Shown: positions 23,815 through 31,283 of the stretch, piece after piece | Numbering within the stretch: position 1 is the first letter of the stretch | Layout: each line of letters begins with the position of its first letter | Assembly (NCBI RefSeq): GCF_902706295.1 | Contig: NZ_CACSJJ010000008.1 | Span: 62,001-126,000 of the forward strand | Source of the DNA: Arthrobacter sp. 18067 | Lineage (GTDB): Bacteria > Actinomycetota > Actinomycetes > Actinomycetales > Micrococcaceae | Reading direction: 5' to 3' | Length of the DNA stretch: 64,000 bases | Made by a program: the position numbers and the translations under genes | Notes under the pieces: model-generated | Seen by the model: only the letters and a program-made list of their open reading frames with translations | What the model was told of the DNA's origin: nothing | Database searches by the model: none

Positions 23815-24821
23815 GCCTCTTTCTCCTTGCCGAAGGTGCGGATGAGGTAGAAGACAATCGGCACCAGGGAAATCACCAGCAGTACCACGGCCAATGCTGA
23901 ACCGACGCCGATCACCTGTCCTTCACCGATCAGGTTTTGGATCACCAAGGCGCTGAGCAGTTCAAGCCCGTTGGTGCCACGGTTGATGACATAGACGATG
24001 TCGAAGGCGCGGAGGGACTCGATGATCGTGATAACCACGATCACGATGTTCACCGGGCGCATGGCCGGGAAGACCACACGGAAGAAAGTCTGGACAGCAT
24101 TTGCGCCGTCAATGGCCGCCGCCTCCCTCAGGGAGGGATCCACGCCTTTGAGGCCGGCCAAGTACAGGATCATGACATACCCGGCATGGCGCCAGGTAGC
24201 CGCGATCATGGCTGCCCAGATGTTGACATTCGAGTCACCGAACCAGTCCACGGCCTGGGGCGTGCCGGCCGTCCCCAGAAGGAAGTTCAAGAGTCCGCTG
24301 TCGCGGTTGTAGAACAGCTGCCAAATGATGCCGATCAGCGCCAGTGAGAGCATGACCGGAGTGAAGAAGATGCTCTGGTAAATCTTGCTTCCGCGGATCT
24401 TCTGGTCAAGCAGTACAGCGAGCAACAGTCCCAGGGGTGTGGCGATGAGTGCAAGGAATGCCAGCCACAGGACGTTGTGCTGGATTGCCGGCCAGAACGG
24501 TGGATAGTTCTGGCTGATGAACTCATAGTTGTCCAACCCGGCTTGCTTGATATCCGCAACATCCAGGCCGTTCCATCGCGTGAAGCTCAGCCCGATGGAG
24601 AAAAGGGTGGGAAGCCAAACGAACAGCAGCTGGATCAAGGTAGGGAGGCCAACCATGACCCCGAGGACAATCTTGTCCCTGCGGCTGAGGCGGCGAACCT
24701 TCCTGGATTTGGTCCGCGTCCTTCCGGGAACTTGCTCCCCCGCACGCGATGCTGCTTTGCGTGATCCGTCGTCTGGGGGTCCGCCGTTTTGAGAGGCCGG
24801 TTTTTCGGCTGTGGTACTCAT
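23811..24821 (-). CDS. Sugar ABC importer 2, MalF-type permease
   Basis: 336 residues with a long basic N-terminus, then six helices starting with KIVLGVMVGLPTLIQLLFVW. The EAA loop reads LREAAAIDGANAVQTFFRVV. It follows the binding-protein gene after a 115-base gap containing a strong hairpin, which may lower permease expression relative to the binding protein. Confidence 0.9.
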   Translation of the reverse strand: MSTTAEKPASQNGGPPDDGSRKAASRAGEQVPGRTRTKSRKVRRLSRRDKIVLGVMVGLPTLIQLLFVWLPTLFSIGLSFTRWNGLDVADIKQAGLDNYEFISQNYPPFWPAIQHNVLWLAFLALIATPLGLLLAVLLDQKIRGSKIYQSIFFTPVMLSLALIGIIWQLFYNRDSGLLNFLLGTAGTPQAVDWFGDSNVNIWAAMIAATWRHAGYVMILYLAGLKGVDPSLREAAAIDGANAVQTFFRVVFPAMRPVNIVIVVITIIESLRAFDIVYVINRGTNGLELLSALVIQNLIGEGQVIGVGSALAVVLLVISLVPIVFYLIRTFGKEKEA

Positions 24822-24845
24822 GGATGATTCCTTTTGTCTTCATGT

Positions 24846-24883
24846 CAGGGGCCGGCCCTCACGCATTGTCCGGCCGGCCCCTG
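24846..24883 (-). other. Intercistronic hairpin between binding protein and permease genes
   Basis: A perfect 12-bp inverted repeat (24846-24857 with 24872-24883, core GGGGCCGGC) with a 14-base loop lies in the 115 bases after the binding-protein stop. There is no U-run on the minus strand. Such hairpins often protect the upstream message or partly terminate, giving more binding protein than permease. Confidence 0.65.
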
Positions 24884-24936
24884 CCGGGGATGACTGGCCG
24901 TTTAGCCATCAACCCTGTAGCCGGAACGGCTCTGTT

Positions 24937-26253
24937 CTATTGGGCCGCGTACAGCGACTTGGCCTGGGCTTCCAGGTTCTTTACGTCGATGCTTCCGTCC
25001 TTGATGAAGGACTGCAGGGCCGGAATCATCACGTTGTTGGCCATGGCAGGCAAAGCGTCGCGATCCAGGAACTGGCTGATGTACTTGGCGTTGGCAATGG
25101 TGTCCGCACACTTCTTGTTCAGGGCGGAGTACTTGGATGTGTCAGCGCCCTTCACCGTTGCGATATTCGAGGTATCCACGGCCGCGTAGGCGTCCTGGCC
25201 CTCCGGGGTGCCCATGAAGGCAAGGAAGTCTCGGGCAGCTTGGTTCTCGCCACCCTTCTTCGACAGCAACAGGCCATCGATGGGAGCTTCCACAGCGTCA
25301 GTGCCTTCCATGGCGATCTCGGGGAACGGGAAGAAGTCGATGTCCGCCAGTACTGCGGGATCCGTGAACTGCTGTGTCACGAACGAACCCAGGAGATACA
25401 TGCCGGTCTTCTTGGCCTCGAGGGCCTTGGCCGCGTCCTGCCAGGTCTGTCCCAGGGCCGCAGGGTCCTGGAACGGCAGGAGTGCTTTCCAGGTATCGAA
25501 GACGTCGCTGACTTTCTTCTGGTCCCAGCTTTCCTTGTGCGCGGTCAGGTCGATGTGGAACTGGTACCCGTTGAGGCGCATGTTGATGTAGTCGAAAGTG
25601 CCCATGGCGGGCCAGCCGTCCTTGTCGGCGAAGCCGATTGGAATGATGCCATCGGCCTTCATCTTGGCAGCGAGCGTGGTCAGCTCATCAAAGGTAGCGG
25701 GAACTGAGTAGCCCTTTTCCGCCCAGAAGCTCTTCCGGTAGAAGAAGCCCCACGGGTAGTTGTAGTTGGGGACCAAGTACATCTTGCCGTCGGGGCCGGT
25801 GGACGCCTTCTTGATGGCGTCGGAGAAGTTGCCGCCGATCTTTTCCCACACGTCGTCGACGGGGGCAAGCAGCCCCTTCTCGGCGTAGTACTGCATGCGG
25901 TAGCCGGCAAACCAGGTGAAGGACTCATCCGGGCTGCCCTGCAAGTACGAATTGATCTTGTTCTGGAAGTCGTTGTGGGGTACCACGTTGGTCACCACAT
26001 CGAATCCCGACTTCTTCGTGAAGGCATCCGTTACGGCTTTGTAGGCATTCCGGGGAACCTCGTCCGATGACCCTGAGCCAAACGTGAGGCTCTTCGATGC
26101 CGCACCGGGAGCCGGACCCGAGCCGCCGGTGCAAGCAGAAAGCAGCGGGATGCCGGCCGCAGCAACTGCGCCGATTCCCAGCGTCTTGAGGAAGGTACGC
26201 CGTCCTGGACCAGCGCCTTCCGCCGCCTGGAAGGGGCCAAGATTTGTAGCCAT
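24937..26253 (-). CDS. Sugar ABC importer 2, Tat-type solute-binding lipoprotein
   Basis: 438 residues. The N-terminus has a twin-arginine motif (GRRTFLKTLG), a hydrophobic core and the lipobox PLLSAC, so it is likely Tat-exported and lipidated. The body is a UgpB/MalE-type binding fold (SFTWFAGYRMQYYAEKGLLA, YNYPWGFFYRKSFWAEKGY, DGLLLSKKGGENQAARDFLA). It heads an operon with two permeases and no ATPase. Paired operators at 26386-26428 lie upstream. The ligand is probably a galactan or arabinogalactan fragment different from that of importer 1. Confidence 0.9.
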   Translation of the reverse strand: MATNLGPFQAAEGAGPGRRTFLKTLGIGAVAAAGIPLLSACTGGSGPAPGAASKSLTFGSGSSDEVPRNAYKAVTDAFTKKSGFDVVTNVVPHNDFQNKINSYLQGSPDESFTWFAGYRMQYYAEKGLLAPVDDVWEKIGGNFSDAIKKASTGPDGKMYLVPNYNYPWGFFYRKSFWAEKGYSVPATFDELTTLAAKMKADGIIPIGFADKDGWPAMGTFDYINMRLNGYQFHIDLTAHKESWDQKKVSDVFDTWKALLPFQDPAALGQTWQDAAKALEAKKTGMYLLGSFVTQQFTDPAVLADIDFFPFPEIAMEGTDAVEAPIDGLLLSKKGGENQAARDFLAFMGTPEGQDAYAAVDTSNIATVKGADTSKYSALNKKCADTIANAKYISQFLDRDALPAMANNVMIPALQSFIKDGSIDVKNLEAQAKSLYAAQ

Positions 26254-26385
26254 GATTACTCCTTTGGATCGTGGTTCTTCGTAAGACTGTCCAACATCCG
26301 CGTGCGCTCTGTGTCGACTGTGAGATAGCTCAAGTGTGGGCCTGTGGAAGCAGAAAGTCGCCGGATCTCATCAACATTCCCGTGA

Positions 26386-26428
26386 ATGTTCACGTAAACA
26401 TCGAGTTGGAAGAAGTTTACGTAAACAT
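26386..26428. promoter_or_regulatory. Pair of LacI-type operators upstream of importer 2
   Basis: ATGTTCACGTAAACAT (26386-26401) and AAGTTTACGTAAACAT (26413-26428), each one mismatch from consensus, with centres 27 bp apart. They lie 133-175 bases upstream of the binding-protein start, within the 243-base gap behind the DUF916 gene. Confidence 0.78.
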
Positions 26429-26496
26429 GCGTTCTTTGGCAAGGGTATTTTGGCTGCGTTCCGAAACTTTTCGAGAGCAAGGCACGCGCCCGGGAA

Positions 26497-27570
26497 TCAG
26501 CGCCGTTCGACTTCCCGGCGCCCAGCCTCCCGGGCCTCCTCAACCAGCCGGACCAGCTCCTTTTGCCGGCGCCTGCGGCCACGGAACAGGCCGGCAAACA
26601 GGAGCAATAAGGCAACGAGGATGGCCAGCTGCGGCCACGGAATCGCCCATAGGGCCACGCTTTCCTGGACAGGATCCACGGGCTGGGTGGAGCCGTCCGG
26701 AGCAATCACCCCCTGTGAGACCATCAAGGGCAACGTCATGATGCCCAGCGGCCACACATTCGGAACGTGGATACTGACGGTTCGCCGGTCACCTGGCAGC
26801 AGTTCGAGACTTCGGGCTTCGTCGGTTCCGGCAGCCGGCCACCGGGCGTCATTCACCATGGCGGAGGGGTCCACCGACAGGCGGACGTTGCCTGTGTTCT
26901 CCAGATCAACGGTGAGGTCCGCAGATCCTGGTTGCAAGGGGTTCCACGACGTGTCGTAACTCGCGGTTGCCTTCATGCTGAGCCCAGGTTTGACCTCGCC
27001 CTTCACCCGGGTCATGACACGGAATCCAACGCGGCTTTCCACGCCCAGTTGCGTCCCGTCCGAGCCGCCTTGCGAAAAGATCGAGGCAGCGATTCCAGCT
27101 GCGTGGTCCCCTGGTGTGGCTTTATCAGGGACCGTCACCTTAAATGGCACGACGGCGGTGCCGCCGGCCGCCACGGTGACAGTCTTGTCCATCAAGATCC
27201 AGGTACCTGCGGCAACCGACTGTTTGTCGGCGGGGAACATGTTGAAGCGCCCTGTTGGAGTGAAGTACCCATCTGCCGCGGTGAGGGCAAAGGTAACGTC
27301 CCTGTCGCTGAGGTTTCTGACCGCCAAGTGCTCATCGATGCTGGCTCCTGGGTCGAGTTCGAGTTCAACCCAAGAGCGGCCATCGGGACCGGCCGCATCA
27401 GCGGGAGTCACAGCCCAAGTTACAGGACTGTCTTGGGGATCACCGGTGGTGGCAAAGCCCGTGGTCGCAGAAGCGAAACTCGCGCACACGATTGCCCCTA
27501 GGATGCAAACGGCGATGACGCAGCGTCGTAGGAGTCCATGATCGGACAGTTTGAGGGTTGGGGACCTCAT
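26497..27570 (-). CDS. DUF916-type (WxL-interacting-like) surface protein
   Basis: 357 residues: signal peptide (about 1-40), a beta-rich DUF916-like domain (about 48-165; VTWAVTPADAAGPDGRSWVE, VRNLSDRDVTFALTAADGYF, PADKQSVAAGTWILMD, KATPGDHAAGIAASI), a second Ig-like part (about 170-290; ENTGNVRLSVDPS), a C-terminal membrane helix (about 308-328) and a basic tail (RGRRRRQKELVRLVEEA). This is the plan of DUF916/WxL-interacting proteins (CscA-like): an external domain that in other bacteria binds WxL partners and peptidoglycan, tethered to the membrane. It is the last gene of a run with WxL-like protein 2 and the GH95 enzyme. Assignment rests on fold pattern and neighbours. Confidence 0.78.
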   Translation of the reverse strand: MRSPTLKLSDHGLLRRCVIAVCILGAIVCASFASATTGFATTGDPQDSPVTWAVTPADAAGPDGRSWVELELDPGASIDEHLAVRNLSDRDVTFALTAADGYFTPTGRFNMFPADKQSVAAGTWILMDKTVTVAAGGTAVVPFKVTVPDKATPGDHAAGIAASIFSQGGSDGTQLGVESRVGFRVMTRVKGEVKPGLSMKATASYDTSWNPLQPGSADLTVDLENTGNVRLSVDPSAMVNDARWPAAGTDEARSLELLPGDRRTVSIHVPNVWPLGIMTLPLMVSQGVIAPDGSTQPVDPVQESVALWAIPWPQLAILVALLLLFAGLFRGRRRRQKELVRLVEEAREAGRREVERR

Positions 27571-27618
27571 GGGACGAAGATACCTCCGCAGTAGTTATTC
27601 GAACAGGGACGGCCGCTG

Positions 27619-30519
27619 CTACGCCTGCACAGCTTCGATGCCCCACTCCTGGCTCGGCGAGCCGCTTGTGGTGGACTGGACCAGCCGCGCACCATCGGAG
27701 CTTGAGCCATCCTTGACATCCAGGCACAGCCCACTCGCCACATTGACCAAGCGATAAAACGCACCGTTGCCGGAGGGAACCAGCCGCCACCATTGGTTGG
27801 GACCGTAAGTGTCAGTCCACTGGTCCAATTCTTGGCCGCTGATGGTGGAATTCGCGGGGTTGTCCAGGACTTTTCCGGTCATGACGCTGGCGAGCCTGAA
27901 CGATCCGTCGTGGACGGGGATCATCTTCCACTGCTGGTTGGCGCCGCCGCTCCAAGGCCATTGGATGACCGAAGCGCCGTTACTGTGGGACTGCCCATCG
28001 ACGTCCATGACTTTTCCGCTGTTGCGGTTGACCAGCTTGACGGTGGTGGGCAGGAGGCCAATAAGGATTTCGCTGCGCTGGCCGGCAGCCAATTGGAGTG
28101 TCCTGGCGTGGTCTCCGAGCGAGGAGCCACCCACCACTCCCCCTGATGCGGTGATGGACGTGATTCCCCTGCGGCACACCACTTCGAGGCTCTGGCTGAT
28201 ATCTGAGACGATGGTGGCTTTGACGGTCCGTGCCACGATGTCCCATACCAGGTTTTCAACGAGGACCCGATTCCGTCCGCGAACGCCGGTGATGGATCCT
28301 TTCGACAGTTGCTCTGGCAGGGCCGGCAGGAACTCCAGGACTCCGGGACGGCTGTAGATCAATGCTTCGGCAAGGATCGCCGGGAGGGAGTTGGCCGCGT
28401 CGGAGTTGTAGATGTGCAGGTCGGGATTGTGGGTTGTCATGAGCGAGGGCAACACCATGTTGCTGCCTAGAACCTTCTTGATGTTCGTGTAAACCCCGGC
28501 CCCGTCCTTCAGGCGTGCCGCAGCAAGTGCGCGATGCAAGCTGCCGTGCGCGGAGTAGTTCTCGTCGCCGCGAAGTTCCAGCGCCCGGTGGGAGGCCCGC
28601 ACCAGTTCAGGCTTGTCTTCCGGATTAACCTCGTGGAGTGGCCAGGCGCCGTAGAGGTGGTGGACGTGCCGGTGGTTGTAGCGGTCCGTCAGCCCGGGCC
28701 AGGACCATTCGGCCAATGCTTCGTCGCCGTTGATGCCGTAGCTGGGCAGCTTTGCCAAAAGCGCGGTCCAACGGGCCACGCCTTGGCCGGCTCCCTGTTC
28801 GCGGTTGAGCGCGTTGGCAGCGAGGATGGCCGATTCCAGGGCGTGCCGGCCGGCCATGATTTCACCGGTCGCATTGGTGGACAGCATCTGGCCAGTTGAG
28901 GACGGCGAGTTCTCCATGGAGAAGGAAGGCACGAAAACCACGTTCCCCTGTGCGTCCGTGCGGGAGAGATAGTCCTCGTAGAACAGCGCCAGTTCCATGA
29001 GGGCCGGCCCCAGCTTGTCGCGCATGAAGGCCTGATCGCCAGTTACCTGGTAGTACTCCAGCAGTGGATACAACATCCAGTCCGCGCCACCGGTCCAGGC
29101 CTGGCCCGGAAAATCGGAGCCGTTGAAGTGGAGCATGTGCCCATGCTCACCATCGGTCCGGGTGGGGGCCAGGAATCCTCTTGCTCCGTAGATCCGGGTG
29201 GCGTTGCTGCGCCAGTCGTTCAGTTGCCCGAGGACCAGATCGAAGTACCCTTTCATCGCGTCGCCGTGGTTCAGGATATTTCCGCCGGCAACCTGCAGGT
29301 TGATGTTTGCGTCAGTGGTGAAGTCGTCGGCCCAGGCGCCTGTCCAACTCCCGGTCCAGATGCCCGTCAGGCGCGGTGGCAGGACACCGCTGGAACTCGC
29401 GAACAAGTACCGTCCGGAGTCGTACATGCGTTCCAGCAGGGCGAGGTCGATGGTGGATCGGTTTGAATTCTGACGCGATGTGAGCTCGCTGGTGGAGAGT
29501 TCACGGTCCTGCTGGGAAACGTCCAGTTGCAAGGTCGATTTATCGAACAGTGCCTGGTGCTTCGGCGTGTGCTTGCGCAGCAGGGCGTCGTAGTCGGTCA
29601 GCAGGACACTAAGTGCAGCGTGAAGCGGCTTGCTGTTCCATTCGCTGGCCGATTCGTAGCGGCCCAGCTTGGTCAGCAGGATGACCTTGGTGGCGTTGGT
29701 GATGGTCAACGTGGTGCCGTCGGTGGTGATGGAGGAGCCCGTACCGGTAATGACCACCCGCGTTACGCCTTCGTATCCGAAAGCCCCCAGCCCGGCGGGG
29801 TAGGTTCCCCGGAGTCCCAAATAGCCGTTCCGCCCACTGACGGTCGCTTCGACACCATAGGTCACGGAGGACGGCACGCCCTCAAGGTCAGTGCTGATAC
29901 TCAGGACCGTGTTGATTTTGCCGTTGGCCGCGGGCAGCAGCTCCTGCACTACAGCCGTGCTCGCCCTGGAGACGAAGGCGCGGCGCTTCCAGAGTCCGGC
30001 ATTGTCAGACCATGTGGTCACTACCTCGCCCGTCCGGAAATTCGTAGTCCGGGCGTAGTCGCTGAAAGTGGTCAGACCAGGACTGGAAAGTTGGAGTTCA
30101 TAACCCGGGTGGAAACTTTGTGTCCACTGTAGATCCCAGTCGGACGCAAAAGTTGAAGCGGCTCCCCAATAGTCACCAGCGAGGGCTTTGTCCTGGACCG
30201 CCGGGAGGCGATCGGCCAAATACGGAGCCTGCATCCCGCGGGTTCCGTTTGGCATGACGAACCGGTGATGGTTCATGACTACCTTTTCCGCGGCAGGTGT
30301 CCCGTGGAAGATGGCACCGTACTCACCATTGCCGGACAGGAAACCGTCGGACCAGGACGACGCGGGGCTGATGTCAAAGATTCCACGCTCCGGGAGGACT
30401 GCAGAACTTGGTGGAGCGGCCGCAGCGCGCTGCGAATAGGGGAAGGCGACGGCGCCTGCGGCCAGGACCGTACCTGCCAGGAAGCCACGCCGGTTAAAGG
30501 GGGTATTGGCGATTTTCAC
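27619..30519 (-). CDS. Tat-exported GH95-family glycosidase with C-terminal ricin-type lectin domain
   Basis: 966 residues from GTG 30519 (MKIANTPFNRRGFLAGTVLA, a compact Tat signal); an ATG at 30558 would add 13 residues. GH95 features are WSDGFLSGNGEYGAIFHGTP, PRLTGIWTGSWTGAWADDFT, ANINLQVAGGNILNHGD, TDGEHGHMLHFNGSDFPGQA and HHLYGAWPLHEVNPED. Residues from about 835 onward form a ricin-B-like lectin (VKLVNRNSGKVMDVDGQS and repeats of Q-x-W: NQQWKM, NQWWRL, SQEWGI). GH95 includes alpha-1,2-L-fucosidases and alpha-L-galactosidases, so it may remove side-chain caps from plant arabinogalactan outside the cell. It follows WxL-like gene 2. Confidence 0.88.
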   Translation of the reverse strand: MKIANTPFNRRGFLAGTVLAAGAVAFPYSQRAAAAPPSSAVLPERGIFDISPASSWSDGFLSGNGEYGAIFHGTPAAEKVVMNHHRFVMPNGTRGMQAPYLADRLPAVQDKALAGDYWGAASTFASDWDLQWTQSFHPGYELQLSSPGLTTFSDYARTTNFRTGEVVTTWSDNAGLWKRRAFVSRASTAVVQELLPAANGKINTVLSISTDLEGVPSSVTYGVEATVSGRNGYLGLRGTYPAGLGAFGYEGVTRVVITGTGSSITTDGTTLTITNATKVILLTKLGRYESASEWNSKPLHAALSVLLTDYDALLRKHTPKHQALFDKSTLQLDVSQQDRELSTSELTSRQNSNRSTIDLALLERMYDSGRYLFASSSGVLPPRLTGIWTGSWTGAWADDFTTDANINLQVAGGNILNHGDAMKGYFDLVLGQLNDWRSNATRIYGARGFLAPTRTDGEHGHMLHFNGSDFPGQAWTGGADWMLYPLLEYYQVTGDQAFMRDKLGPALMELALFYEDYLSRTDAQGNVVFVPSFSMENSPSSTGQMLSTNATGEIMAGRHALESAILAANALNREQGAGQGVARWTALLAKLPSYGINGDEALAEWSWPGLTDRYNHRHVHHLYGAWPLHEVNPEDKPELVRASHRALELRGDENYSAHGSLHRALAAARLKDGAGVYTNIKKVLGSNMVLPSLMTTHNPDLHIYNSDAANSLPAILAEALIYSRPGVLEFLPALPEQLSKGSITGVRGRNRVLVENLVWDIVARTVKATIVSDISQSLEVVCRRGITSITASGGVVGGSSLGDHARTLQLAAGQRSEILIGLLPTTVKLVNRNSGKVMDVDGQSHSNGASVIQWPWSGGANQQWKMIPVHDGSFRLASVMTGKVLDNPANSTISGQELDQWTDTYGPNQWWRLVPSGNGAFYRLVNVASGLCLDVKDGSSSDGARLVQSTTSGSPSQEWGIEAVQA

Positions 30520-30565
30520 GATTTCACTCTCAGCCGGCCACGTTGCCGGGCTTGCCATCAGCGCT

Positions 30566-31189
30566 CTATTCGAACAGGGACAGGGTCAGCTTCGCCGTGT
30601 AACTTCCCGGCGCCACTGTGGCGGGCGTGCGAAGGAAGAGGTCCGCGCTGGCGGTCCACTGCCCTTCAGAGGCAATGGCACTGGAGTCGATAGCCAAGGC
30701 GAGCAACTCCTGGTCCACCAGGCCAACGGCGACCGGTCCGGAATCCATGACCGTATCCACTTGGTCGCCCTCGGCCACCTGACCTGAGGCCCCGCCGTCG
30801 ATAATCTGCGGCTGCCACCCCAAGTGGGAGGCACTGATGGCCGGCTGACCAGCAGCCCCGGCAAAGTCTGACGACGTTCCCAACACATACCAACCGGCAC
30901 CCGCCGGGATTTCATCGGCAGCCCTGGTATCGGTGACAGTCACCGTGGGCAACGTTCCCTTGAACTGCCGTACGGTGGGCGTCGAACCGTCCTCGGTGAG
31001 AGCCGTAGCAGTGCCCGCAACGCTCATGGCAAGCACACCGCCATCAGCCAGCTCGGTAATGCCAACGTTCACGTCCACGTCCTGGTCACCGTGGTTTTCC
31101 TCGGCCATCGCCATACCGGCGACACCCAGCAACAAGGCCGTAGCTGTTACGACGGCGGCACAGCGGGCCACCTTCTTATGTCGGGTCAT
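30566..31189 (-). CDS. WxL-like exported surface protein 2
   Basis: 207 residues from the ATG at 31189, with AAGGA eight bases upstream; the frame opens earlier without support. Signal peptide (MTRHKKVARCAAVVTATALL, cleavage near AMA-EEN), mature start AEENHGDQDVDVNV, LPTVTVTDTR, Trp motifs AGAGWYVLGT and LGWQPQI, and terminal GSYTAKLTLSLFE. It is the close paralogue of the 11827-12450 product: lengths, mature ends and most motifs are identical. It precedes the GH95 gene by a few bases and follows the GH30/GH43 gene, so it is probably displayed with these enzymes. Expected partner: the DUF916 protein encoded downstream. Confidence 0.77.
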   Translation of the reverse strand: MTRHKKVARCAAVVTATALLLGVAGMAMAEENHGDQDVDVNVGITELADGGVLAMSVAGTATALTEDGSTPTVRQFKGTLPTVTVTDTRAADEIPAGAGWYVLGTSSDFAGAAGQPAISASHLGWQPQIIDGGASGQVAEGDQVDTVMDSGPVAVGLVDQELLALAIDSSAIASEGQWTASADLFLRTPATVAPGSYTAKLTLSLFE

Positions 31190-31248
31190 TTCTTGATTCC
31201 TTAGTAAAGTCCGGCTGGACGGCCGGAGCTTGGTGGGACGAAGAGGGT

Positions 31249-31274
31249 GGTGGCCCGCCATCAGGCGGGCCACC
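31249..31274 (-). other. Intercistronic hairpin after the GH30/GH43 gene
   Basis: A perfect 11-bp stem (31249-31259 with 31264-31274; GGTGGCCCGCC) with an ATCA loop lies 9 bases after the stop of the large glycosidase gene. No U-run follows on the minus strand, so it is either a weak terminator or a processing/stability element ahead of WxL-like gene 2. Confidence 0.6.
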
Positions 31275-31283
31275 AGTTCTACG

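Noticed and set aside
30520..30558. ATG 30558 as start of the GH95 enzyme
   Set aside because: Kept as an alternative only; GTG 30519 gives a compact Tat signal peptide directly before NRRGFLAG.
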